From Nymphaea colorata (Eukaryota; Streptophyta; Magnoliopsida; Nymphaeales; Nymphaeaceae), in assembly GCF_008831285.2 (NCBI RefSeq), contig NC_045144.1:11077672-11141671 (forward strand): 64,000 bases of DNA. The letters run 5' to 3'. This document shows, in pieces, positions 1 to 13,400 of this stretch. The notes beneath the pieces are model-generated. The model was given only the letters and a program-made list of their open reading frames with translations, was not told the DNA's origin and searched no databases. How positions within the stretch are numbered: the stretch's first letter is position 1; each line of letters opens with the position of its first letter. Position numbers and translations under genes: made by a program.

Positions 1-2490
1 CATGAGTTTTAGCACTTACTGCTTCCTTGTAAACATGATTTTATTTGAGTGTTTCCTAAAACGAATCTTGTAGTTGCATAATCACAATATGTTTTGTTCG
101 ACTGAATATCGCATCTTTATAAACACCTTTTTATCGTAAACCCAGTCCAGACAGTGTCATTGTCATATTTAATTTTTTTGAATACCAATCACATCTTTGT
201 AAACATGATTTTATTTGAGTGTATCATAAAATGAATCATGCAGTTGCGTTATCATAATTTGTTTTGTCCGACGGCATGTTGCCTCTTATCAAATGACCTA
301 TTATCGTTAAACTAGACCATAAAGTGTCACTGTGCCATTTAATTTTTTCGAGCACTCACTGCATCCTTGTAAACATGATTTTACTTGAGTATATTGTAAA
401 GTGAATCCTATAGTTGCATCATCGCAATCTGTTTTGTTAGATTCTTACCGCCTCTTAATAAATGCCCCTTTTATCATAAAACCAATCCTTATAGTGTCGT
501 TGTCACATTTAATTTTTTTAAATCTTTATCACATCCTTAAACAAGGTTTTATTTAAATGTATCGTAAAACAAACCCTACAGTTGCATTGTCATAATCTGT
601 TTTGTCTGACTACTTGTCACCTCTTAGTAATAGTTTTTTATCATAAAACTAGTCCATAATGTGTTAATGTCACATTTAATTTTTTCTAGTGCCTATCGTG
701 TCGTTGTAATCACGATTTACTTGATGGTATCATAAAATGAATCATGCAGTTGCGTTATTGCATGATTTTTGTTTTTGGTTGTCGCATCCATGTAAACACA
801 ATTGTATTTGAGGGTATCGTAAAATGAATCCAGCAGATGCGTTATCGCATGATTTTTTTCCTAACTGCTTATCACCTATTAATAAATGTCTTTTTTTTGT
901 AAAACCAGTTTGTACAGTGTCGTTGTCGCATTTATTTCTTTTGAGTGCTTATCACTTCCCAATAAACATGATTTTATTAGAGTGTATCCTAAAATAATCC
1001 TGTAATTGCGTTATCGCAATTTGTTTTCTGAGATTACTTAACACCTGTCAGTAAATGCATTTTTATCATCCAACTAGCCCATAAAGTTTCATTGTCATAT
1101 TTAATTTTTCTAAGTAATTATGGGGTCCTTTTAAACATGATTTCATTTGAGTGTATCATAGAAAGAATCCTGTAGTTGTGTTATGACAATCTGTTTTTTC
1201 TGACTACTTATTGACTCTTAGTAAACACTTGTTTATTGTAAAATTAGTCCGACTGCTTATCGCCTCTTAGTGAATGTTGCGCTTAATTTTTTCAAGTGCT
1301 TATCCTATCATTGTAAACATGATTTCATTTGAGTGTATCGTAAAATGAAACTTGCATTTGCATTATCCCAATCTGTATTGTCCGACTATTTGTCAATTCT
1401 TAGTAGACACATTTTTTATCATAAAATTGCGTATTGCATTATTGTAAACACGATTTTACTTGAGCATATTGTAAAATGAATCATGTAGTTGCATTATTGC
1501 ATGCATTTTTGTGCCTATCACATCCTTGTAAACACAATTTTATTTGAATGTATCATAAAACAAATCCTATTGTCGTGTTATCAAACTTTGTTTTGTTTGA
1601 CTACTTTTTCGCCTCCTAGTAAATATCTTCTTATCATAAAACTAGTCCATATAGTGTCGTTGTCGCATTTAATTTTTTCTAGTGCTTATTTAGGCCTTGT
1701 AAAAATTATTTTCAATAAATGTATTGTAAAATGAATCCTTTAGTTGTGTTATCACAAATTTGTTCTGTCCAACTGCTTATCGCCTCTTAGTAAACACCAT
1801 TTTATCGAAGAACTATTTTGTACTATATCGTTGTCGCATGCAATTTTTTCAAGTGCATATCGGATCCTTGTAAACACAATTTTACTTGAGTGTATCATAA
1901 AACAAATCTTGTTGTTGCGTTATCACAAGATTTTTTGTGCTTATCGCATCCTTCTAAATGTAATTTTATTGAGTATATCAAAAAATAAATCCTATGGCTG
2001 TGTTATTGCAATCTGATTTGTCCGACTACTTATTGCCTCTTAGTAAATATCTTTTTATCATAAAACCAATCCATAAAGTGTTGTTGTCACATTTAATTTT
2101 TTTGAGTATTTTTTGCATCCTTGTAAACATGATTTTACTTGAATATTCCATAAAACGAATCCTAAAGTTGGGTTATAGAACAATTTTTTGTGTTTATCGT
2201 GACCTTGTAAACTCGAGTCCTATTGTTGCATTATCACAATTTCTATTGTCTGACTGCTTATCTCCTCTTAGTAAATGTTTTTTTATCGTAAAAGTAGTCC
2301 ATACATTGTCGTCTTTACATTTAATGTTTCTGAGTGCTTATCGCATCCATTTAAACATGATTTTACTTGAGTGTATCATAAAACGAATCATGCAACTACA
2401 TTATCGAATGATTTTTTGTTTTATTGTGACCTTATATACATAATTTTATGTGTATTGTAAAATGAATCCTATACTTGCATTATCGCAATC
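1..2490. repeat. Diverged ~168 bp satellite array (left edge cut by window)
   Basis: A phrase close to AACATGATTTTATTTGAGTG recurs at about 33, 199, 372, 538, 796, 965, 1133, 1316, 1531, 1700, 1873 and 2127. Spacing is mostly 164-173 bp, sometimes ~84-94 bp. Between these lies a second conserved phrase around TCCGACTGCTTATCGCCTCTTAGTAAA. The ~84 bp steps suggest that the 168 bp unit is a dimer of two related half-units, or that half-units were lost. Copies differ at many positions, so the array is old. Short reading frames in it are by-products of the repeat and are not genes. Confidence 0.85.
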
Positions 2491-3084
2491 TATACTCTCC
2501 AAACAAAGATTTTCGTCCCTCATTTAACTCAAAGCAAAAACACTTAATTCAATCCTAAAATGACTTTAAAAACTTGAAGCTTTCAAATCCAAAATTTTTA
2601 ATTTCATCTCAACCTCTCAAAAGTTGAGCCTTCCAAAATCGACAATTTACCTCTTATTTCAAAGTTCAAAAGAAGTTCAAAATCCGGCAATGTTATCTTT
2701 TCAATTTCTCGAAATTGGTTGATTGACTAAACCCTTGATTATTTCCAAAATTATCAATTTCAATCTCAACTCCAAATTCATAAATCCAAATCCAAATCCA
2801 ATTCCAATTCTGGAAACAAACCAATGGCCCTGATTTAAAATTATTGGAATTAAAAAAAATCCAATCAAGTCCAAATATTCATCCAAGTCAAATTTTCAAA
2901 CCAATTCAAGTTTTCGATTGTTAAAATCGAATTTCAAATCAATCAAGTTTGAAAATAAACTTAAAAATAAAATCCAATCCTTTGTGCAAGCATATAGGAA
3001 AATCATTAATCAAATGACTTGTACAAATTGAGAAATGATAAACATTGGCCCAATTACCTCTATTGACATGTACAAATTGTGAAA
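2491..3084. other. AT-rich stretch, no gene seen
   Basis: The sequence is rich in CAAATCC/TTCAAA-type words, much like those at 9650-9800 and 27430-27560 inside LTR-like DNA. It may therefore be retrotransposon-derived. No protein similarity was recognised on either strand. Confidence 0.4.
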
Positions 3085-4765
3085 CGGTCAGGCTTCGTAC
3101 CGATGAGTGTACCAATTTCTATTGCTTCACATGGCTTCCTATTTGTTAGAGAGTTGTGAACAACATGGTAGAATATGATGCTCTCATTCAAGGCCTCAAA
3201 ATGTTGCATGAGTTCAATGTCAAGGAAGTTCATGTCTTTGAAGACTCAATGGTGGTAATCAATCAAATACAAGAAGAATGGTAGACTAAAGATGATAAAC
3301 TCATCCCATTTCAAGAAATTGCTCGAACTCTTGCAAGTACTTTGGAGAATGTCAAGTCTTTCATGTTAAAGATAAACACAATCAAATAGTAGATTGTCTA
3401 ACCAGATTTGCCTCAATCATTGCTTTCAAATGGCAAGAGTCAGCCCAAACATTTGAAATAAAAAGACTGGAAAAGACAACATTTATGCCCACTGAACATG
3501 TTAATTGAATTCAATAAAATAAGATACCATGGTTCCAAGACAAAAAAGGCTATTTTGGGATAGGCCAATTTCCTCCCAAAATTCCAAAGAAGAAGAGGTT
3601 TGCCATCTAAAAGTTGTCCACTATGTATTTTGTTTTGGTAGGAATACTTTATAGAAGGTGATTCAATATGGAGTATGATCATTGCCTCGATGAAGAGGAG
3701 GCCTTAAGTTTGGTAAAAATAAAAGCTCATGATGGAATAAGTGGCAGTCATATAGGGTTCAGACTCCTGTAAAACCGATAGTCCATGCAGGATATTACTG
3801 AAAAACCATGCAAACGAATTGTTATGATTATATTAAGAAATGCTTGAAGTGCTAACTATATGGGTCATCAATTCATGCACTTGCATCCTATTTGCACTCA
3901 ATGCTATCACCGTGGCTATCCTCAATGTAGGTCTTCGATGTTGTTGGTTCAATAAATCCATCTGCATCTAATGGACACAAATACTTCCTGGCAGCCACTA
4001 TATACTACACCAAGTTGGTTGAGGTTGTAAATTCTTGCACAGTAGAAGGGAGGCATGCTGTTTCATTCATCCATAAAAGTCTCCTTTGTCACTTTGGTGT
4101 ACTGCATGATAAAGTCTCATAAAATGGCTCATATTTCAAGAAGAGTGAACGGAATCATTCTGCAACAAGTTTCAAATAAAACATCATTCTATTCCCAAGG
4201 TAATGGTCAGGCCAAAGCCACCAATAAGATTTTGATTTGTATCCTATAACACATATTGGAGACCAATTGATGCTGGTAAGAGAAGATCCACAACACTCTA
4301 TGGGCACACCACACCACAATTTGAACTTCTACTAACACTACATTGGTAAAATTGTTGTATGGTACATCAGTAGTGCTTCTAATACATGTGCAAAAACCTA
4401 CACTCAAGTTTGCATTGTTGATAGATTTTTCTATTGACCAATATCAGTCGAATCATTTGCCTTAGCTAGATATGCTAGATAAGAAGAAGCTCAAGGTAGT
4501 GGAACATGCTGAGGCCTGTCATCAAAGAGTAGTCTTCCATTATGTCAAATCAGTCATTGAAAGAAAATTCAACGTCAATGACTTGGTCTTGAGATCCAAC
4601 TTTCCCTTAAAAAACCGTCTGCATGGAAAATAGGCATTAAATTAGGAGGGACCATATGTAGTCATGGAGGTGTTACCCCATAATTCATACAGGCCTATGG
4701 ATACTGATGGAGTAGAGATTCTTGATCCCATTAACACTCTGCATCTCAAGAAATTTTATGCATGA
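3085..4765 (+). pseudogene. Ty3/gypsy RNase H and integrase relic
   Basis: Forward-strand translation, broken by stops and frameshifts, shows the plant Tat-type RNase H signature NNMVEYDALIQGL at about 3165-3210, followed by a VINQIQEEW-like stretch. From about 3780 an integrase N-terminal zinc region (CLKC-like) and then SNGHKYFLAAT and YYTKLVE appear. Further on (4055-4250) is a relic of the integrase core ending near the GNGQA motif. A chromodomain was not recognised. The pieces sit in all three frames with many stop codons, so nothing can be translated as one protein. This is an old, dead copy. The lineage call (Tat/Ogre) rests on RNase H and integrase wording and on the downstream layout. 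Confidence 0.75.
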
Positions 4766-7269
4766 TTTGTAATCTTTTCATGTACTCTGCATCACATCCT
4801 GCTTGATGAATGCAATAATTATTTTCAACTATTTATCTTTGTTCTTCATGAACGGTTGTTGACCAGGCTCACCTCTATTTCTCAAGTACTGGAGCATCTT
4901 CTAAAATGATTGACACAGGGGCGTATTTAGAAGATATAGACCTAGGAACTTTGTATCACAATTTACGGGTCAACAAATCAACATTTATAAAAATAACTCC
5001 AAAGAGTGTTTTACAAGGAGCATTCAGTATTTCTATGGCATTTAAATTAAAAAGAAAAGGAGACAGATTCCATGCGTCTTTCAACGTAATCATAACTTTT
5101 TGTCTGAATTTATACATGAATGATTCCTTGGAATCACCCACAACACTTGCTTCTAAATTTTGTTTTTGATTGGCTGATGAGAGCAATCAAGTGAGGACTA
5201 AAAGCTATCTCCAAAATCATACCTAATAGAAGGTTATGGTTTCCAAAGTCAACTAAAAAATGACCTTCTAGCATAAGGCAAGTCCTAGAAACCACATTCT
5301 CAACCAAAATCCAAAAGACATATCCTAGTAGGATGATGGGAGTCCATTGTATGAGTAACCCTTTTATCCAACCAAGAATCCAACTCCTAGGAGAATTCAA
5401 GGGAATTATCTCTTGTAGCAACCTTGCCACAAGGGTCCAAAATTAGGAAAGGTTTGAAGGGAACCTGTTTCTTTGCAATGCAACCCAATTACAAAATTAT
5501 AGGTCCTCATGTAATAGCAACATGAGTCCTTCCAAACCTTTGTAAACAACCTTATAGCAATGAGTCTAGCAAAGTCCAAACCTATAGTTTTGCAAAGTGA
5601 TACCGCATAGGATCGAAAATCCTAGGCCTCCCTCAAGAAAAGAAAGGTACCTATCATCTATTTGTTTGCAAAGTTGTCAAGGACCGGAGGTTCATGGTAT
5701 GGCCATGTCCACCTTGACTAACAGACCGAGGCCTTGACAAGCTCAGGAACTCAAAACTACCATGTAGGAGACCCTAGTACGTAGGGAGAGTTGATGGAGC
5801 TTGCTCTTCTATACAAATCCATCATAGATTTTGTGAACACCCTCTCTTTTAGGGAAAAGGAAAGATGATGACCTCTAGGATGAGCACCATTTGATGTCAA
5901 GGATTTTATGAGAAAGAAATTTTTGAAGTTTGCCCAAAAAGATTTTGCAAGTACCAATTTCAACAATGATATGATTTCATTCACTCCTAGTGTTTTTTCA
6001 ATTTGTAGAAGTAGCTTTTAAATCTTTGTTGTCAACCGATGGATGATATAATTTGATAGCTCTTTTTTGAATGTACTAAGGAAGATTTTATGAGGTTGGA
6101 AAGTCAAATTAGGAAAGGTTATTGACTCTAGTAATCAAGTAGTCTACAAAGATTCAATGGAAGGATCTCTTGGGAAGAAAGCTGGCATCCATAAAATCTT
6201 GGAAGGTACCAAAATGAGTGCTGAGTGATGGGCTTATGGCAAACACAGTCCTCTTCCTCTAGGCCAGTACTCAAGAGTCTCAGGTGTACATAAAGTTTGA
6301 TTTACATTCATTTTGTGAAGTTATGTGACCCATGAACCTTTGCCTAGTCATGTCTCCTAAGGTCTTCTAGACTCGAGCAAGCAAGTGTAAGGGGTGTTTT
6401 GTAGGGCTAATTGGTCTTGGAGCCTTTGACCCAAAGCTTGTATGTGGGTTTAGTAGAAAGCTTGATAGACATAGCATTCACATAACGAAGCTATATTTAA
6501 CTATGAAAGTGGTGGAGCTTTGTAGTAACCTTTGGGGTTGTGAGGTATTTCCATCAAAGGTGATGGTCAGCCTGAGAAGAAAGAAAGCAATGACAAGTGA
6601 ATTACAAGCAAAAGAAAAGTAAAGTGCATGCCAAGTGAAGAAAAGGTGCAAAAGCTGAATTCCCCAAAGATTGGGCTGTAACAATCTCATGCGAATGTGT
6701 GGTCCTAGGTCAATAGCTGCTTACCTTTTGATTTCAAAATACTAGGGACAATTTCTCTACATTCATATTCAGGGAACTAAAGAATTTTTCTCCAAAAGAC
6801 TAACAACATAGAGGGAAAATGAACTTTGAAGCTTCAAGGATGTTGTGGGCAGCACAGAGTACATATCACCTACACTACACAAGCACTTGAAGTTCACAAG
6901 CAAGGTTGAAAGATCTGTTTCAAAATAAAAACTAGGTATCATTTATTGTGATTCCTGGACTCCTGGACATAGGAGAAACAAAACAACCATTCCCCTTCAT
7001 TTAAGAGATGACCCATTTTAAACACCAGACCTTAGTCCACTTTTGTAGTAGACTAAACCCCTCAAACCTAGTTCTCCCCTAGATGAGTATGATGAATTTC
7101 TCAAAAAAATTTCCTCACCATTCAGGACAAGGGCTTGAATCTAAAGCAGTTACATCATCTAACAACTATAAAAGTAGCTCCTTTAGCATTAGATTAGCCA
7201 CTAGAGACCTATAATCCTTTTTTTTCAAAAATACTAGTTGCCTTTTAACTGGAGCATTTTTTAAAATCA
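4766..7269 (+). other. Presumed 3' noncoding region of the gypsy element
   Basis: There is no open frame longer than ~100 codons with recognisable similarity. The position between integrase and the LTR purine tract fits the long 3' untranslated region of Tat/Ogre elements. Short frames on both strands (for example 4906-5169 and 5134-5430 reverse) look random. Confidence 0.45.
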
Positions 7270-7880
7270 ACATCTGCATATTTGATGATTGGGAAGGAAA
7301 TGTCTAGCCTCAATCCATTCAACCAAAGAAGGCGAAGTGGATAGTCAACCTTAATCAACAATATATCATTGGGAAGGAAATGCCCAACCTTGATTCATCT
7401 GAGGTAACTGGGAAGGAAATGACCAACCTTGATTAGTTCATCTGAGGTGATCGACAAGGAAATACCCAACCTTGATCAATTCATCTGTGGTGATTGGCAA
7501 GGAAATGCTCAACCTTGATCAATTCATCTGAGGATAGTGGGCAGGAAATGTCACACATCAATCAATTTAATCAAGGCGATTAGGAAGAAAAACCCCAGCC
7601 TCAAGCAATCAAACCTAAAGAACAACAAGGAAATGCCAAACACAACCAGTCCAAACCGAGGTCACTGGGAAGGAAATGCCTGATCTCAACGAACCACTTG
7701 GGGGAAGGAGAATCAAATACCCTGTCTCATCTATGCCAATGTAATTGGAAGGAAATGTATAGCTTCAATCAATCTAGTTTGAGAGAAGGTAGAACAATTA
7801 CCCTATCTCATTCAACCAAAGCAAATGAGTCATAAATACTCTGCCTTAATCAATTTCATCTAAGAAGAAGAGGAAGCTAA
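7270..7880 (+). repeat. Minisatellite in gypsy 3' region (~45-55 bp unit)
   Basis: GGGAAGGAAATGCCCAACCT and close variants recur about every 45-60 bp from 7290 to 7750, with the linking words TTGATCAATTCATCTGAGG. At least eight to ten imperfect copies are visible, and more diverged ones run to about 7880. The location just upstream of the polypurine tract matches the tandem repeats reported in the 3' untranslated region of Tat/Ogre retrotransposons. Confidence 0.8.
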
Positions 7881-8090
7881 TACCCTACCTCGTTTAGGCT
7901 AAAATTCAAACAATTTTTTTTTTAAAAAAACAAATTGTCTTCTAATTTGCTAAAATAAGAAAGGAGAGTTACTAAATCCTTTTACTTAGCATGCTCAAAA
8001 CCAAGTCTTCAAAACAAAGCTTGTTTTAAGTGTGGAAAATTTTGAGCAGTTGTCTTTGCCACTAAGTCCGACATCAACCAGCTAAGTAGC

Positions 8091-8102
8091 AAAGAGGGGC
8101 AT
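8091..8102 (+). other. Polypurine tract before 3' LTR
   Basis: AAAGAGGGGC is followed within a few bases by CGTAAACACCTC, which resembles a mutated TGTAAACACC LTR start. In LTR retrotransposons such a tract primes plus-strand DNA synthesis. Confidence 0.5.
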
Positions 8103-9954
8103 CGTAAACACCTCAAATTGTCTACACTATCAATTGACCATTTTACCTCAATGCCCTTGTGTTATTATTATTTTGAATCATTGTCCAACTAGTCTGGCTC
8201 ATAACCCTAGGATAGAGTTAGATTACCTTAGACTGTCTGAGTAATAACACTTTAAGCTAACCCTATGTCTTTATGAATTTGCCCCTAAACCCTCAGAAAA
8301 ACTTAGGAATAAGGTTGTCAAGCAAAATTACAACCACACTTTCTTAATCTGAAAGCAAATCCCAAGATCCTCCTTTCTAGCTTATTGAAACTTTGTTTGG
8401 CTCATTTTGCTTCAAATAACCCAAGTGAACCTAATGATCCCCACTTGACTCAGAAATAGCAATTCTTTAGGAAAACTGGCTATTGGAGCAATTTAGAAGT
8501 ATGTTTCTTGTAACATTTAAGCTAAACTATGATTTAAGAGATGAAGCTAAACTCGTCAAATTTTAAAGCCAAATTTTACTGGATGCTATCTTAGGCAGGT
8601 TCTACCTAATATAGTTCACCGAGTACACTAGAGTGCAATATACTAAAAATAGACTTAATATGGCTCGCACATCCATGCTTTCCAAAAAAATGCCTAAAAT
8701 AGATTAGTATGACTAGTCCATTCTAGACACCAGACCTACCAAGAATAGCCTTTAGAAAATCCAAAAAACCAAGACTTCCAAAATTCGGCCTAAAAAGCTT
8801 CCGTAGAAACCTCAAACCATTGTTCCTCAAAACCGTAGAACCCTAACTTTACTAAAACTACCAAATATAGCTCTAATGACCCCACATAGTCCTATCTACA
8901 AAGACTTGCCTAAGTTAAACATGGTAGGATCCACTTAACTTAGTTTCCTAGAACTGCCTAAAACAGTCTTTTTATAGACCTTGGAAACCTCAAATGTCAA
9001 AACATGCCAAATATAGATTCTGAGGGGTCCATGAACTTGAATTCTTAGAAATCTACCTAACTTAGCCTTATCAATACAATCCTTGTGTTATGAAAAGCTT
9101 CCCTAAATAGTTTTATAGTAAACCTAGAAATCTAGTCTGTTGAAACTTTCAAGTTTAGACCTAGGGGGCCTACCCAACTTAGTTTTCCAATACCTACCTG
9201 ATTTAGAGTATTACAAGCAGGTGCTCATTTCAATCAAACTTAAGCCTTGCTTAGGTCAGTGGATTTAGTTTGCAACCCTAACCTAGTCAAATTCAAAACC
9301 ACGCCATTTTAACCTGCCTAAAATAAATCAACCCAGACCAAGCTCAAGACACACTCCAACTCAAACCTAGTCCAATTTCTAGCTCATTAGGATATAGCAT
9401 ACTATAATATCTAAAACCAATCTCAGTTTGACTATGCTCAGTCAACAAAATCTATTTCCACTAAAACCAGTCTCAATCGGACCAATTTCAATCAACTGAA
9501 ACTTATCCATTGAAACCAGCCCCGGTTTGACCAGGCCTATCTGGTCTCAGTCAACTAGACCCAGACCACACCCACATAGCTCAGTGGGACCCGGTAGGGG
9601 GCCTCACCCTATTTCATGTCAAATCTATGTCCAAAATTACGATCTAAGTCCAAAGTCTACAATCCAATTTTTGATTCATAATAGATTCAAATCTTCATTT
9701 TGGATACTGACATGATCTTCAATCCAAAACTTTTATTTGATATTTGATCCAAAACTATTTTTCAAATCCAAATATCGATCTAAGTTCAAATATGGGTCCT
9801 CTAAAGCTCTCAAATAATGACACTTGTCACATCTTGGCAATCCAAATTAGGGTTATCATGCTTTTCAATAGTGTTAAACTTGTCTCCACCCTAGGTGACG
9901 AGTCCCTTAAGGTTTTAACCTTCCAAAAATCACAAAATTGCCACTCCACAATAT

Positions 9955-9962
9955 TATAAATA
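9955..9962 (+). promoter_or_regulatory. TATA box of the LTR promoter
   Basis: TATAAATA is followed by AGAGGTCAGG and a CT-rich stretch about 50-60 bp downstream. This is the usual arrangement of a plant LTR promoter (U3/R border) in + orientation. Confidence 0.5.
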
Positions 9963-10531
9963 GAGGTCAGGGGTAGAAGGCTCATCATTCTTTGGCTTAG
10001 CCAATTTTCAGGAATATCTCTCTCTCTTTTCTTAGTATTTTTTCATTATTTTTTTGTAGTTTCTTTGACTTAGCCAACTTTAAGGTCTTTGAAGGAAGTG
10101 GAGGAGCTTTTGCTGCCCCTAGGAGGAGGTACATAGGACATCCAAGTGGAAGAATCAAGGAAAAAAAGAAGAAAAAGGTGAAGGAGAAAAAGGAAAGGAA
10201 GAAAAAGCTAGCCAAAGAGAAGGCCACCATCTTTTCCTCTATTTATCACTTTCTATATTCATCTTTCTTTTTATCTTTATATTATAGCCGTGTGTGTGTG
10301 TGTGTGTGTGTGGAGTTCTCCATAGAAGCCCTGTTTTATTCGCTTTGCTTGCTACTATGTTCTTGTTGCAATGTTGGCCAATGATGAATAACTTAGTTGA
10401 AGTGTTCTCCAAAAAACTATAGGATTTTCATGTTGGTTCATCACATGACATGAATCATGCACTTTATCATGAACAGAGTTGAAGTAAGCCTATATGGACG
10501 TTAGATCCCTCTCAAAATACTCAATTATGAC

Positions 10532-10533
<2 letters not shown>

Positions 10534-10571
<38 letters not shown>
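10534..10571. repeat. (TA)n microsatellite
   Basis: About 19 uninterrupted TA dinucleotides inside the LTR-like region. Confidence 0.95.
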
Positions 10572-10575
<4 letters not shown>

Positions 10576-13400
10576 TACTTTTTCATGTGTAATGCATATT
10601 CTTAATTTGACCATCAAGAAGAGAACCTTTTCTTATGGACGTGGTTTTTCCTCTTGGCCAACATAGGTTCATTTCATTTAATTCATGAATAACATATTTG
10701 CATAGGTTTTCATGAATATAGAACCTATGACAATGGATGATTAGTTTAATTCATGTGAAATCACTTCATTGATCATGCTTAATGCTTAATAACCAGTTCT
10801 GTTATAATTCGTTAGTTTGATTTGTTAGCATGCATCCATAAGTTATTTCTGTTATTTTTGTTCATGGTAGCATCATGTGTGTTAGAAATCATAATTTGCA
10901 AACATTTCTCATGGTATTTTATGATTTTCAATATGATACACGTTTAATACATGGATTCTTTAATTCAAACCAAAATTCATTTCTGAACAATCCAGATTTT
11001 TATTGAACTTTGGATAACTATATCTCTCAATCTTTATATTGTATTGACAAACTGTCCAAACCACTGGTTTCTCCCATGTGTCCATTTAGTCCCCACCAAA
11101 TTTCATTGGAACCTAATTTGTGTTGGATCACCATTTACATGATTTTCTATAACCGCTTTTCTGCAATTTTCAGAATGTAGAAAATCGATCCTAAAAACAT
11201 GCCAAATTTTGAACTCAATATGTCCAGTTCTATGACTCTCCTTCTCATTTCGTAAAAGCAGTAGGTTTCATGTATATGTCTAATTTGTATACACCAATTT
11301 TCAGCCCAATCCAGGTTGATTTGATAGGTCATTGAATGACAAAAGTTGGAACTGGTTTCTACCATAAATTTCTGTAATTTCTTATAAAAACAAATCATTC
11401 ATCTAATTTCTCATTCTGTAACTTTTCGTTCAAACATAGTTTTCTCATGTTTTAAATTGAGACTTGTCATTGGTTATGCTGAAATTCTATACCCAATATT
11501 TTAAGCCAAAAGATATCTGTTTGCCAAATCAACTTTCATTTTGAAGTAGACTAGTTGAACACAATTTTCTGCTACTTCTACCGTAATCATATTTCAACTC
11601 TATATTTGGCATGCCGTAACTTTTCACCCAGACCATGTTTTTGAAATCTGTCAAGTGGATCTCACTCTCTGTTATGTATATAGTCTATCTGTCAAATTTT
11701 AAGTCAAACCAAGAAGTTTTCATATGATTTTTGTTGCCTCAAAGTAGGCCGTTTTGCCAACCTGCTATGCTTTATTTTGCAGAATTTTGTATTTTCTGTC
11801 TCACGTTTCCAGCCATACCTAAATTAAATCTATGTTAATTTTGTCAAACCAAGACTCTATGTAGGGAGCCTTCATACCAGATCACAGCCAAAACCAATGT
11901 TGTTTGCTATGTCTTTCAGGCATCCGAAGTTGGTTGACTGTCAAGTCAAGTTTTCTGTTTACAGTTTTGCAAAAATTTGAGTTTTGGCTTCTCGATTTGA
12001 TATACAATTCTTGTTTTAGGTATAATATAGATACTAACACATGTAGTTCACCTTTGTTTAAACATTTAAAATGCTATCGTTAAGTTTCATGGTGTGTTAG
12101 GTCCGGTTTGTCTTAATCATTAGTCATGTTCTTTGAACAATGCGTGCTATGTTATGTTTTCATAACAAGTAGGCACTCTAATGGTTTTTTCTTTTCGTTT
12201 CTATTTTAAGCTAATTCTTTTGAGGATAGCACTAGAGTGGGCACTCCCAATGTGGCTAGATAAGATTCAAAATACTTCATGTCATTCTATGTCGTTTAGC
12301 AATCCATCCACCCTCATCCCTTTACATGTTATGTTTCCGTCTTCAGCAGATTTTTTAGCGAGTTGAGGAAATTGAGTCATATTCATGCTAGATAGCATCT
12401 TTATGCATATTTTTGGATTCCATAGCACTTCTCTAGGTTCTCCATGTGTCTGAAGGTTTTCTTTGTTGTCTTGCTTGCAAATTATGATTTTAGCATGCTA
12501 CGTTACGTTCTTTTGTGTGATGTTACATTTCATCATGATAGTTCACTTAGGATCATACATTCATCTAGATTCCAGGATTCATTAGACGAAATGAATTCTG
12601 CATTCAAGGCATTACCATGTTGTTAAGCAATCCCGAAGTGCATACATTGCCCCTTTTTCGCTATTCTTTGGTTTATTTGCTATGTAATGTTCTAGATTAG
12701 TTTTGCATTGCACATAGTTTATTTTTGTGTTATAATTGTACATAATGGTTTATCATGCATGCACACACTTTATTTTAATCTCTACTCGTTGATCAACACA
12801 AATGCCGTCACACACACACGTACATCCCTCTTAGAAACCGATGTGGGTTTGGCACTATCTGGATCGTTAGATGAATCTTCCTATCCAAAAAAGGCCGAAT
12901 GTACCAGCATCTTGTAGGGAACAATTGCAAACTAGCATCATGGCTTCCAAATTATTCTAAGCAAGTTTTTCAACTTCGTTTTTAAATTTAAAGCTTTTAA
13001 CTTGATTTCAAATGCTATCTTCCAATTTAATTGCTAAAATCATCTTTCAAATTCTATTTTCCAGCCATATTACAAGTCATTTTGGGCCTATGTTCCAAAA
13101 TCAATTTCCAAATCCAATGTTCAATTTTCTTCAAAATCAAGTTTCAATCATAAGTCTTTCTCCAATTTCTAAATCCAATTTCATGTTTCAAACTAGTTTT
13201 CCAAATTGCATGCATCAATTTGATGTAGATTGAATGAAATGACTTAATGATGATATGTGCATTTTAGGCATGTCATAGCCAACGGCCTGAGGGTCCATTT
13301 AGTTTTCAAAACCAATTTTATTTTAAACTTGGGGTTCATATGCATATGTGTTATATGTTGTTCTTTAAGATTTTTTAATGAAATTTACAATATTAAGCAC

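Larger units (their letters stand above)
3085..13400 (+). mobile_element. Decayed Ty3/gypsy retrotransposon, Tat/Ogre-like (3' half)
   Basis: The order of parts is RNase H relic, integrase relic, a ~3.3 kb noncoding region with a minisatellite, a purine-rich tract AAAGAGGGGC at 8091-8100, then a long LTR-like region starting near 8103. Plant Tat/Ogre elements are known for this layout: a long 3' untranslated region with tandem repeats before a multi-kb LTR. The 5' half (gag, protease, RT) is not in the window or was lost. The right border is uncertain, because no second LTR or target duplication was found to fix it. Confidence 0.6.
8103..13400 (+). repeat. Long LTR-like region of the gypsy element
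   Basis: This ~5 kb region begins right after the purine tract. It has no coding similarity, a TATA box at 9955, a CT-rich leader at 10015-10050 and a (GT)n run at 10290-10312. Multi-kb LTRs are typical of Tat/Ogre elements. The right limit is set only approximately, where the LAZY gene's 3' flank begins. Another LTR or unrelated DNA could make up part of 11-13.4 kb. Confidence 0.45.

Noticed and set aside
1-2490. CRISPR-like repeats
   Set aside because: The units are contiguous ~168 bp satellite copies with no unique spacers, in plant nuclear DNA.
9560-9600. tRNA gene suggested by TAGCTCAGTGGG
   Set aside because: No matching T-arm or acceptor stem; it lies in LTR-like DNA.
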